Counted from the stretch's first letter, positions 1 to 7,066 are shown. The stretch: DNA of 9,106 nucleotides from Verrucomicrobia bacterium UBA1412 (GCA_002305615.1 DBPU01000067.1:1-9106); one strand, 5' to 3'. Program-made: numbers and translations. Notes: generated by a model from the letters alone, not told the origin.

Positions 1-950
1 TATGGAACCACGGCATGTTTAAGTCACTGCTGTTCTTGGGAGCCGGCTCCGTACTCCACTCGACCGGGACACGCAGAATGAGTGATCTGGGTGGATTGTG
101 GAAAAAAATGCCTTGGACAACTGCCTTGTTCGCATTGGGTTCTGCCGCCATCGCAGGACTCCCCCCTTTGAACGGTTTTGTCAGCGAATGGTTAATTTAC
201 CTGGGTATGTTTTCATCAGTTATTCAGCCATCCTCGTCTCTGCTTATCGCCGTTCCCTCTATCATACTACTGGCTCTCACTGGAGCGCTCGCACTTGCAT
301 GTTTTGTAAAAGTCTGCGGAGTGGTTTTTTTGGGGGCTCCTCGCACACCTGCAGCCAGCCATGCTCATGAGTGCGGTCTCTGGATGCGAATTCCTATGCT
401 CGTGCTAGCTGGAGGATGCGTGTTAATCGGTTTGGCACCTTTCCTGTTTTGGAACCTTCTCATTTCTGCCGTTGCTTCCTGGCACGGAACGTGGGAACTG
501 ACTCCCATGCCTGCGTCCCTGAAGCTTCTGAGTTTGTCGCATATTCTCTTAACCTTGGCTGCCACTGGTGGATTTTTGTTACTCTCTCGGCGTGCTAGCC
601 AAAAGGGAATTCAGCGCCGCTTAACCTGGGATTGCGGCTATACCGGTCCCACCCCAAGAATGCAATACACAGCCGGCTCTTTTGCCGGAACAATTACCGA
701 ATGGTTCAGTTGGATTCTTCGGATTAAACGTCACGAAAAGCTTCCTTGCGGAATCTTTCCACAGCAGGCCCATCTGGACAAACACACTCCCGAGACCGTT
801 CTTGAGAAAATTATTGAACCCTGCGCTCAATGGATTCTCTGGGTCTCAAGGATTATCCGGCAATTCCAAAATGGACGCACCCACGTCTACATTTTATACA
901 TTATCCTGGGATTAATCGCCTTGGCCTGCATAACGATTTGCTGGAGCTAG
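1..950 (+). CDS. hyfB: HyfB/NuoL-like antiporter-type membrane subunit, C-terminal part (5' end outside window)
   Basis: Membrane-arm subunit of a group 4 hydrogenase/complex I-like enzyme, of the Mrp-antiporter-related family thought to translocate protons or Na+. The frame is open from base 3, reading WNHG before the first visible Met at 15, so the gene starts upstream and about 315 residues are seen. The text NHGMFKSLLFLGAGSVLH is the family hallmark, with the conserved channel lysine encoded at 21-23. It is followed by an STGTR...LGGLWKKMPWT stretch typical of HyfB, HycC and NuoL. Several hydrophobic segments follow. Near base 627 comes WDCGY..PTPRMQYTAGSFA, which matches the WDCG/PTPRMQYTASSF signature of HyfB/HycC rather than NuoL and supports the Hyf assignment. 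A final hydrophobic helix ends at the TAG stop. The next gene is a regulator, not hyfC. Family membership is firm; which ion it carries cannot be told. Confidence 0.9.
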   Translation, partial: WNHGMFKSLLFLGAGSVLHSTGTRRMSDLGGLWKKMPWTTALFALGSAAIAGLPPLNGFVSEWLIYLGMFSSVIQPSSSLLIAVPSIILLALTGALALACFVKVCGVVFLGAPRTPAASHAHECGLWMRIPMLVLAGGCVLIGLAPFLFWNLLISAVASWHGTWELTPMPASLKLLSLSHILLTLAATGGFLLLSRRASQKGIQRRLTWDCGYTGPTPRMQYTAGSFAGTITEWFSWILRIKRHEKLPCGIFPQQAHLDKHTPETVLEKIIEPCAQWILWVSRIIRQFQNGRTHVYILYIILGLIALACITICWS

Positions 951-987
951 CGAAACAGATTTATAACTTAAACACCCCATTTTTGAC

Positions 988-1710
988 GTGTATTTAAACT
1001 TAATAGAAGTAGCCGAATCTTTTGGCGTTTCTGAAAAAGTGGTTGAAGGATGGATTCAGCACAACGGACTCCCCTGTGTTTCCGATCGGGGGCGCCTCTT
1101 ATTTGACCGGGCTCGCGTGGCCGACTGGGCCGGCTCTCATGGGCTCACAGCACGCACAGGTTTTCTCGCCCCAGAAGGAGGCGTATTGACGGATGAGCTG
1201 GCCCTGGCTCCTCTGCTGATGCGAGGGGGCGTGTGGCGCGACGTCTCATCTGCAGATATACTTCCTGTTTTTGAGAAAATTATCCTCTCTCTCCCGATGC
1301 TTTCTCCCAATGAACAGAAGCTTCTCTCTCAGCGCATTCATTCAAAAGGAGGCATCGTCTGGGCTCCTATTGGTAATGGCTATGCTTTGCCGCACTTCAG
1401 CACCCGCATTTCACTGGGAAACGATAAGGGTTTTTTAGCTTTGATCTTTCTTAAAGATTCTTCTGCCTTCCAGGAAGTTTCTCCGGATGGAAAGCCGCTT
1501 GAACGACTTATCTTTTTCGTACCGCCTTCCCCTCGTTCACACTTTGGAATACTCGCTCGACTCAGCCGGCTGATTGCTCAAGGACATTTATGCCGTCCGA
1601 ACGAGAAAGAAACGTCAGACGAAGAGTGGATGGATATTTTTTCTCGATTTGATGCCAACAGGCTGCAGGAAGAGAGAAAATCACCCAAAGCCAGAGGCAC
1701 CGAATCGTGA
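988..1710 (+). CDS. Excisionase-type HTH fused to PTS EIIA (PtsN-like) regulator
   Basis: Probable DNA-binding regulator of 240 aa. Residues about 3-50 (LIEVAESFGVSEKVVEGWIQ...GRLLFDRARVADW) look like the MerR/excisionase winged-helix domain. Residues about 67-205 resemble a fructose/nitrogen-type PTS EIIA domain. IGNGYALPH carries the presumed phosphorylatable His136, equivalent to His73 of E. coli PtsN. A second conserved histidine, His185, lies in SHFGILARLSRLI, followed by a CR pair as in PtsN. The tail is charged. Such HTH-EIIA fusions are known in Chlamydia (HTH-type PtsN), which hints at PVC ancestry. The start is GTG at 988; an in-frame stop lies at 964-966 and no other ATG, GTG or TTG codon falls between. 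No clear Shine-Dalgarno precedes it. It sits 37 nt after hyfB and 24 nt before hyfC, inside the oxidoreductase operon. Control of that operon or of the complex by PTS phosphorylation is inference. Confidence 0.82.
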   Translation: MYLNLIEVAESFGVSEKVVEGWIQHNGLPCVSDRGRLLFDRARVADWAGSHGLTARTGFLAPEGGVLTDELALAPLLMRGGVWRDVSSADILPVFEKIILSLPMLSPNEQKLLSQRIHSKGGIVWAPIGNGYALPHFSTRISLGNDKGFLALIFLKDSSAFQEVSPDGKPLERLIFFVPPSPRSHFGILARLSRLIAQGHLCRPNEKETSDEEWMDIFSRFDANRLQEERKSPKARGTES

Positions 1711-1734
1711 GTTTATTATCGAATTATTGAGCAG

Positions 1735-2661
1735 ATGCAAATACTCCATTTTTTATCGTTGGTTTTTGAACTGTTAATCAGCCTGGTCGTCTGGCTTCTA
1801 TTGGCGCCCCTTCTACCAGGGATTGTCAATAAAGTTAAAGCTTGGGTCGCCGGCAGAAAAGGACCGCGTCTGTTTCAGCTTTACTATGATTTAGCCAAGC
1901 TCTGGAAACGCGGTGTTGTCCTCAGCGATCTTGCCTCTCCCGGATTTATCGCAGCAACTGCCGTCTCCTGGATTGCTGTCCTGGCCGCAGCACTGCTGAT
2001 TCCTCTGGGCCCTGTTAATTCCTTGATGAGTTTTTCCGGAGATGCCCTCCTGCTCCTCTATCTTCTGGCCTTGTCCCGTTTCTGCACTTCATGGGCGGCT
2101 TTGGAAACTGGATCTGCTTTCGAAGGGATGGGAACTGCGCGTGAGGTTTCTTTTGCCATCTTGACTGAAACGGCCCTCATCACCGCGGTGCTTACCCTGG
2201 CTTTGAAAAGTTCCAGTCTAACTTTAAGCCTCATGCTGACGCCAACTCCGGGGGCAGGAACGTTGCTCTTAATATCTGGGCTTTTTGCAGCACTCTTGGC
2301 AGAAAGCTGCCGTGTCCCGGTCGATGATCCCAACACCCATCTGGAGCTTACGATGATCCATGAAGCGATGATTCTGGACCATAGTGGTCCACTTTTGGCG
2401 GCTTCTTTGCACGGGGCGGCAATGAAACTCCTTCTTTTCTCGGTACTTCTGGTGAAAATAGTTTTGCCGCTGGATGAACTCTCAGGCATAGAATCAACTT
2501 TATATTTAATCGCAGGAATTGTTCTGGTCTGCATAGCCGTGGGACTGGTTGAATCGTTCCTGGCACGATATGCTTTCAAGAAAGTACCTCTCTTTTTAAC
2601 CACTGCGTTTCTTTTCTGCTTCTTCGCCCTCTTAACTGCGTGGAAAGGTTTTGCTCAATGA
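1735..2661 (+). CDS. hyfC: HyfC/NuoH-like membrane subunit
   Basis: Membrane subunit of 308 aa that joins the peripheral arm to the membrane arm, homologous to HyfC, HycD and NuoH. Near the N-terminus, after the first TM helix, AGRKGPRLFQLYYDLAKLWKR (residues about 39-59) matches the RR.GP...Q...D..KL..K loop of the family. GMGTAREVSF (131-140) followed by TETAL matches the GMGASRE...EPAL region. VPVDDPNTHLELTMIHEAMI (194-213) is the strongly conserved acidic loop and helix of HyfC/HycD, equivalent to the acidic E-channel region of NuoH. About eight hydrophobic segments are visible and the length is normal. The start is ATG 1735, 24 nt after the regulator, without a clear Shine-Dalgarno. The TGA stop overlaps the ATG of hyfE. 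No hyfD follows, unlike E. coli hyf. In Hyc-type enzymes this subunit contacts the small subunit and relays redox-driven movement to the pump modules. Confidence 0.93.
   Translation: MQILHFLSLVFELLISLVVWLLLAPLLPGIVNKVKAWVAGRKGPRLFQLYYDLAKLWKRGVVLSDLASPGFIAATAVSWIAVLAAALLIPLGPVNSLMSFSGDALLLLYLLALSRFCTSWAALETGSAFEGMGTAREVSFAILTETALITAVLTLALKSSSLTLSLMLTPTPGAGTLLLISGLFAALLAESCRVPVDDPNTHLELTMIHEAMILDHSGPLLAASLHGAAMKLLLFSVLLVKIVLPLDELSGIESTLYLIAGIVLVCIAVGLVESFLARYAFKKVPLFLTTAFLFCFFALLTAWKGFAQ
2642..2648 (+). promoter_or_regulatory. Shine-Dalgarno of hyfE
   Basis: GGAAAGG at 2642-2648 lies inside the end of hyfC, nine bases before the ATG at 2658. It supports that ATG as the hyfE start over the in-frame GTG at 2640, which would add six residues and would swallow this site. 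Confidence 0.55.
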
Positions 2662-3299
2662 ACAGCTTTTTAAATGTATTAATTGGATTGGCTATTGGCC
2701 TCAATCTTGTTGCTCTGGGTACGGGGCGTCTGCAGGCACTTATACGCGTTGTAGCGCTTCAAGGAGTAATTTTAGGGTGCGTACCGCTTCTCATTAAGCC
2801 CGATTTTAATATTATAATATGGGCCTTCACCCTGATCACCGTCTTGATGAAGGGTTTTGTGATTCCGTCACTTTTGCGGTGGGCTTCACGTGCGGCCAAC
2901 GTGGATCGAGATGTCACTCCCATGATTGGTTTTGTTCCCTCACTCCTTCTTGGCTCCGCGGGTATGATTGCCGCCCTGATGCTCTCATTTCAACTCCCCT
3001 TACTTCCCGAGCATCACGGCTCTTTGTTAGTGGGTGGTTCCATGGCTACCATTATAACCGGTTTTTTGCTCCTGGTCGGCAGGTCTAAAGCCATTGCACA
3101 AATATGTGGATATCTGGTCTTGGAAAACGGGATTTACCTTTTTGGACTGTTACTTGTGCATTCCATCCCGCTCTTAGTTGAAGCCGGCATCCTCCTGGAT
3201 CTTATCGTAGGAATATTTGTTGCCGGAATAGTACTGGATCGCATCCAGCGCACCTTTGATTCCCTGGATACTCGAAAGCTAAATATTTTAAAAGAATGA
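2658..3299 (+). CDS. hyfE: HyfE/NuoK-like membrane subunit
   Basis: Small hydrophobic subunit of the membrane arm, 213 aa, close to the 216 aa of E. coli HyfE. It is related to NuoK and MrpC. About six hydrophobic segments are seen. TLITVLMKGFVIPSLLRW (residues 58-75) matches the conserved TLV.KA..IP.LL motif with Lys65. GYLVLENGIYLFG (151-163) contains Glu156 and PLLVEAGILLDLIVG (171-185) contains Glu175. These are the likely counterparts of the buried glutamates of NuoK that take part in proton transfer. The tail RTFDSLDTRKLNILKE is typical of HyfE. The chosen ATG at 2658 overlaps the hyfC stop (ATGA), and a GGAAAGG site precedes it. The stop in turn overlaps the hyfF start (ATGA at 3296). 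With no hyfD between hyfC and hyfE, the membrane arm is smaller than E. coli hydrogenase-4 unless another antiporter subunit is encoded upstream. Confidence 0.92.
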   Translation: MNSFLNVLIGLAIGLNLVALGTGRLQALIRVVALQGVILGCVPLLIKPDFNIIIWAFTLITVLMKGFVIPSLLRWASRAANVDRDVTPMIGFVPSLLLGSAGMIAALMLSFQLPLLPEHHGSLLVGGSMATIITGFLLLVGRSKAIAQICGYLVLENGIYLFGLLLVHSIPLLVEAGILLDLIVGIFVAGIVLDRIQRTFDSLDTRKLNILKE

Positions 3300-4738
3300 G
3301 AGAATTGTTTTTAGTCCTGATTCCACTTGCAGGAGCCTGTTTCGCCGCGCTTTGGCCGAGCGAACGGACTCGTCCATGGTTTTTGCCGATCATTTCAGCA
3401 ATTCACACCCTGCTGATGTCCTGGCTCCTGATTAATCCGCCTGAGGTCCTTTTTCATTCCTGGATGGGGTTTGATCCTCTGGCGCGAGCAATACTGCCGG
3501 TTATTTCGCTGCTCTTTTTGGTCTGTTCCATTTACGGTATCCCCTATTTGAAAATCCATAAAGAGCGGAAGAATCGCGTTTTTGTGTCGGTAATCCTCGC
3601 TAGCTTGGGTTTAATAAGCGCGGCACACATGTCCCGTCACTTAGGATTGCTTTGGATCGCTACTGAAGGGCTCACTCTATGCTTCGTTCCCCTCATCCAT
3701 TTCAGCAGCAAACCCAGAGCTATTGAAGCCACTTGGAAATACCTGCTCGTCAGCGCTACCGGTATTGCACTCTCCCTCCTGGGTTCCTTTTGTCTGGGGT
3801 ATGCATCCTTGCACGGAGGCGGACAGGGAGACCTCACCTTTACGGCTTTAATTGCCCAAGCTTCGTCTCTCTCCCGGCCATGGGTTCTCATTGCCTGGGT
3901 CCTGATCTTGGTTGGATACGGCACAAAAATGGGCCTTGTACCGATGCACGCTTGGAAGCCCGATGCGTACGGGGAGGCCCCCAGCATGGCGGGTGCGTTA
4001 CTGGCCGGAGGAGTCAGTTCTGTAGCCTTTTTGGCACTGCTTCGCGTGCGCAGTGTCGTTGCCGCTGCCGGTGCCGGCGTGATCGCCGACCGCACTCTCT
4101 TATTCTTGGGTCTTCTATCCATGTTATTGGCCGCATTTTTCCTTCTTTCCACAAATAATTTTAAGAGAATGTTAGCCTACTCCAGCATTGAGCAAATGGG
4201 GATTCTCTGTATTGGAGCCTCTCTCGGCGCCGTGGGGCTTTGGGCTGCGTTTTTCCACCTTTGGAATAATTGCATGGCCAAAGGGGCCATTTTTCTCAGC
4301 GCTGGAAATCTTCAACGCGGTGCGGGCAGCTGCACCACTGCTGATGCCAAGGGACTTTTTCTTATTATGCCACACTCGTCTCTGCTTTTTATGGCAGGAC
4401 TCTTTGCAATCACAGCCTGCCCACCTTTCGGTCTTTTTTTCAGTGAACTGATGATTATTAAAAACGCCTTCTTTTTAGGGTATCTGTGGGTTGCGGTGCT
4501 CTTTCTGTTTGCGTTAATGCTGGCTTTTTTTGGGCTCACCCGGATTGTTTTCTCCGTCGTTTACGGACGTCCCAAAACAAATTCAAAACAGCTGAGCACA
4601 AAGTATTGCGAAAAACCGGCTACCTTACTTCCTTCATTAATACTGATTGGAGCTGTTTTGTTTTTAGGTCTCTGCATTCCAAATCCACTTCGCCAAATCT
4701 GGTCTGATGCAGTACAACAACTCATTCCAAACCTATGA
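3296..4738 (+). CDS. hyfF: HyfF/NuoN-M-like antiporter-type membrane subunit
   Basis: Second visible antiporter-like pump subunit, 480 aa, with about 13-14 hydrophobic segments. The functional charges of this family are present: Glu124 in LWIATEGLTL (the TM5 glutamate position), Lys148 in IEATWKYLL, Lys211 in GYGTKMGLVPMHAW (the TM7 lysine), and Lys329 in NNCMAKGAIFLSAGN (the TM8 lysine). HAWKPDAYGEAPSMAGALLAG (219-239) and FKRMLAYSSIEQMG (289-302) are hallmark motifs, and ACPPFGLFFSELMI (374-387) is the conserved late helix. IEATWKYLL and SIEQMG fit HyfF better than NuoM/NuoN. It is slightly shorter than E. coli HyfF (526 aa). The start is ATG 3296, overlapping hyfE by ATGA; its stop overlaps the ATG of the next gene in the same way. 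It probably translocates H+ or Na+; residues cannot decide which. Confidence 0.93.
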   Translation: MRELFLVLIPLAGACFAALWPSERTRPWFLPIISAIHTLLMSWLLINPPEVLFHSWMGFDPLARAILPVISLLFLVCSIYGIPYLKIHKERKNRVFVSVILASLGLISAAHMSRHLGLLWIATEGLTLCFVPLIHFSSKPRAIEATWKYLLVSATGIALSLLGSFCLGYASLHGGGQGDLTFTALIAQASSLSRPWVLIAWVLILVGYGTKMGLVPMHAWKPDAYGEAPSMAGALLAGGVSSVAFLALLRVRSVVAAAGAGVIADRTLLFLGLLSMLLAAFFLLSTNNFKRMLAYSSIEQMGILCIGASLGAVGLWAAFFHLWNNCMAKGAIFLSAGNLQRGAGSCTTADAKGLFLIMPHSSLLFMAGLFAITACPPFGLFFSELMIIKNAFFLGYLWVAVLFLFALMLAFFGLTRIVFSVVYGRPKTNSKQLSTKYCEKPATLLPSLILIGAVLFLGLCIPNPLRQIWSDAVQQLIPNL

Positions 4739-6216
4739 ACGTATTAAATTCTTTTGCTCTATTGGCCAACGGTGAAGCTTTGGATTGGAATCAAATCCCC
4801 GAGTATTCTCTTTCGGACTTCATACGGAATGTAAGTGAAGAGCTGGAGCTGGGAGCACGCATGGTCAGTTTCTTTGCGCTCCCGGAAGGTTCTGAAAAGA
4901 GATTGGTTGCTGTCCTTGCTTTGGACTCCAGCAGCGTACTCTGTGTATCTCGCAGTCAGCCTTTTTCCGGTTCCTTTCCCTCACTTACTCCCAAGTATCC
5001 TGAAGCCCATCTCTTTGAAAGAGAAATTTACGAACAATACGGGCTCCTTCCTCTGGGACACCCCTGGCTGAAGCCCGTACGCAAAAATCTCAATGTAATA
5101 CAGGACCCAAAAAACTTCTTCTCCGTGGAGGGTTCAGAAATCCATGAAGTTTCTGTAGGGCCGGTTCACGCGGGAGTGATCGAGCCGGGACATTTTCGGT
5201 TTCAATGCGATGGCGAAGAAGTCTTGCACCTGGAAATTGCTTTGGGCTATCAACATCGAGGAATTGAAGAAGCCTTACTTGGAGGGCCCCATCGTTTAAG
5301 TATTCATCAGATAGAGACGATAGCTGGTGACACGACAGTTGGTCATTCCACTGCCTATGCTCAAGCTCTAGAGGCTTTAGCCGGAGTTCAGGCCCCTTTA
5401 TACGCTCTATGGGTGAGGGCAATCGCGCTGGAGCTCGAGCGCCTGGCCAATCATACCGGTGATCTGGGCGCTCTGGCTAATGACGTAGCCTTCATTCCTA
5501 CCTCTTCGGCTTGTGGTAAAATCCGTGGGGATTTCTTGAATCTTACGGCGCTTTTATGCGGTAACCGTTTTGGTCGTGGCATGGTTCGCCCCGGTTTTTC
5601 CCCTATTGATTGTGAACCTAAACGCCTTGCACTCTTGAGCGAACGCTTTGAACAAACATTGCGGGATGCTCTTCAGGCTGTTGGCTGGCTTTGGGATTCA
5701 GCCTCTTCTCGTGCAAGATTTGAACAGGTAGGGGCCGTAGACACTCCTCTGGCAGCTAAAATCGGGTTAGTAGGTTTAGCGGCTCGCTCCTGTGGACTGG
5801 TCCGGGACGTCCGTTTTGATCATCCGACAGGTTGGTACCGCTTCGCTCAAGTACCTCTTGCCGTCTGGCCTGACGGAGATGTATTTTCACGGGCAAAGGT
5901 CCGCTGGCTGGAAATGCAACACTCAGGCGAATTCCTAAAAGAACAATTTAATTCGCAGCCTGAAGTTGAAAGCGCAGAAAAAATCACATCTCTGGCTCCC
6001 GATAAATTGTCCGTCTCTCTCATTGAAGGATGGCGAGGAGAAATATGCCATGTGGCACTAACCGACTCGGAGGGACGTTTCCGCCGATACAAAATTACTG
6101 ATCCTTCTTTCCACAATTGGATGGGATTGGCCTTGGCGCTGCGCAATCAAGCCATCTCGGATTTCCCGATTTGTAATAAGAGCTTTAACCTAAGCTACTG
6201 CGGCTTTGACCTCTAG
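4735..6216 (+). CDS. hyfG: HyfG-like NuoC-NuoD fusion subunit lacking the Ni-Fe ligands
   Basis: Peripheral large subunit of 493 aa. Residues about 1-125 form a NuoC/HycE-N-like domain with the LFEREIYEQYGLLPLGHPWL motif (93-112). From about 138 a NuoD/hydrogenase large-subunit domain begins with VSVGPVHAGVIEPGHFRF, then EIALGYQHRGIEE (167-179), ELERLANHTGDLGAL (233-247) and CGNRFGRGMVRPG (275-287). In active enzymes RxCGxC plus DPCxxC bind Ni-Fe. Here the first motif reads TIAGDTTVGHS, so Ala197 and Thr200 replace both cysteines. The end reads NLSYCGFDL, so DP is lost, Cys489 remains and Asp492 replaces the last Cys. The chain ends there, with no cleavable maturation tail. It therefore cannot hold a normal Ni-Fe site. 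It resembles the large subunit of Ehr (energy-converting hydrogenase-related) complexes. It overlaps hyfF by ATGA. The hyfG symbol marks homology, not H2 activity; substrate unknown. Confidence 0.92.
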   Translation: MNVLNSFALLANGEALDWNQIPEYSLSDFIRNVSEELELGARMVSFFALPEGSEKRLVAVLALDSSSVLCVSRSQPFSGSFPSLTPKYPEAHLFEREIYEQYGLLPLGHPWLKPVRKNLNVIQDPKNFFSVEGSEIHEVSVGPVHAGVIEPGHFRFQCDGEEVLHLEIALGYQHRGIEEALLGGPHRLSIHQIETIAGDTTVGHSTAYAQALEALAGVQAPLYALWVRAIALELERLANHTGDLGALANDVAFIPTSSACGKIRGDFLNLTALLCGNRFGRGMVRPGFSPIDCEPKRLALLSERFEQTLRDALQAVGWLWDSASSRARFEQVGAVDTPLAAKIGLVGLAARSCGLVRDVRFDHPTGWYRFAQVPLAVWPDGDVFSRAKVRWLEMQHSGEFLKEQFNSQPEVESAEKITSLAPDKLSVSLIEGWRGEICHVALTDSEGRFRRYKITDPSFHNWMGLALALRNQAISDFPICNKSFNLSYCGFDL

Positions 6217-6227
6217 TTTTTCCCCCT

Positions 6228-7016
6228 ATGTTTATACACGATACTCTTTTTAATCGACTCAAGCGAGGCTGCCAAACCATGCGCTTCCCTCACGAGGCAC
6301 CTCCTCCCTTGCCCGATCGCCATGGTGGTTCACTACGGCTGGAGGGTTCTAAATGCCCAAGCGATTGTCAAGTGTGCACTCAAACATGTCCTACCCAAGC
6401 TTTTTCCAAAACATGTGGAAAACCTCCTGTTTTGGACCTCGGGAAATGCCTTTTTTGTGGAGAGTGTGCTCGGGCCTGTCCATCTCAAGCTATTCTCAGA
6501 ACAGGTGATTATCGAATGGCAGCCCGGCAACGTGAAGACCTTCTATTGGTTTCACCGGGTAAAGAGGAAATTCGTTTAGCCTCGGCCTTGGAATCTAAAA
6601 TGCTGAAAATGTTCGGGCGCTCTTTGAAACTAAGGCAAGTAAGTGCCGGCGGCTGCAATGCTTGTGAGGCGGATATCAACGTGCTGGGCACCATAGGCTG
6701 GGATTTAGGACGTTTTGGCATACAATACGTTGCTTCCCCCCGACATGCCGACGGCCTTTTGGTCACCGGCCCCGTTTCCAAAAACATGGAACTGGCTCTC
6801 AAAAAGACATATGATGCAGTCTCTGAACCGAAAATTGTGATCGCTATCGGAGCTTGTGCCATATCCGGAGGCCCTTTTGCGAACCACGAGCAAGTCCGCT
6901 CGGGCGTTGACGCTGTCCTGCCAGTGGATCTTTATATTCCCGGATGTCCACCACACCCTCTTACGATTCTGGATGGACTCCTTAGATTACTCAATCGTCT
7001 AGAAAAACAAACTTGA
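6228..7016 (+). CDS. hyfI: Fused 2[4Fe-4S] ferredoxin and NuoB-like small subunit (HyfH+HyfI)
   Basis: Electron-transfer subunit of 262 aa joining two proteins that are separate in E. coli. Residues 1-30 (LFNRLKRG..., then FPHEAPPPLP) resemble the N-terminal amphipathic helix of HycF/HyfH/NuoI. Residues 43-84 hold two four-Cys motifs: C43-x3-C47-x2-C50-x3-C54-P, one residue longer than usual in the first gap, and the standard C74-x2-C77-x2-C80-x3-C84-P. Residues about 137-262 form the small subunit, with GGCNACE (Cys143, Cys146), GAC (Cys210) and PGCPPHP (Cys240). These four ligate the proximal cluster. The CxxC spacing is hydrogenase-like, whereas complex I has adjacent cysteines. ATG 6228 lies 11 nt after hyfG and has no clear Shine-Dalgarno. 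An internal ATG at 6279 has GAGG ten bases before it but would remove the conserved amphipathic segment, so 6228 is preferred. It should pass electrons from a soluble donor to the HyfG-like subunit. Confidence 0.9.
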   Translation: MFIHDTLFNRLKRGCQTMRFPHEAPPPLPDRHGGSLRLEGSKCPSDCQVCTQTCPTQAFSKTCGKPPVLDLGKCLFCGECARACPSQAILRTGDYRMAARQREDLLLVSPGKEEIRLASALESKMLKMFGRSLKLRQVSAGGCNACEADINVLGTIGWDLGRFGIQYVASPRHADGLLVTGPVSKNMELALKKTYDAVSEPKIVIAIGACAISGGPFANHEQVRSGVDAVLPVDLYIPGCPPHPLTILDGLLRLLNRLEKQT

Positions 7017-7066
7017 AGGCGCGTGCATTCAGTGTAATCAAGACCATTTATCCTCTTCTATATCGA

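Noticed and set aside
961..990. TTATAA box before the regulator as a promoter -10
   Set aside because: No convincing -35 was seen at a suitable distance upstream, and a 37-nt gap inside an operon gives no independent support.
2058..2603. Long minus-strand open frame (181 codons) opposite hyfC
   Set aside because: It lies wholly within hyfC, has a composition typical of an antisense shadow (rich in Ser, Lys and Arg), no recognisable motif, and hyfC is strongly conserved.
2640..3299. Longer hyfE from GTG 2640
   Set aside because: ATG 2658 has a well-spaced GGAAAGG, uses the ATGA overlap seen at neighbouring junctions, and begins with the usual short hydrophobic N-terminus.
3637..4152. Minus-strand open frame (171 codons) opposite hyfF
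   Set aside because: Antisense shadow of a conserved gene; the translation is rich in Arg, Ala and Pro without domain features.
4735..7016. Annotation as an H2-evolving hydrogenase-4 or formate hydrogenlyase
   Set aside because: Subunit order and sequence are Hyf-like, but the large subunit lacks the cysteines needed for Ni-Fe and ends without a maturation tail. Also no formate dehydrogenase gene is seen in the window.
4735..7016. Ordinary respiratory complex I (NADH dehydrogenase)
   Set aside because: The small subunit has CxxC rather than the adjacent cysteines of NuoB, HyfB shows the WDCG/PTPRMQYT signature, the NuoI-like and NuoB-like parts are fused, and no NuoE/F/G or NuoA/J genes are present.
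6279..7016. Shorter start for the ferredoxin/small-subunit fusion at ATG 6279
   Set aside because: It has a better Shine-Dalgarno (GAGG at 6265-6268), but the 17 residues it removes resemble the conserved amphipathic N-terminus of HycF/HyfH. It remains possible as an internal start.
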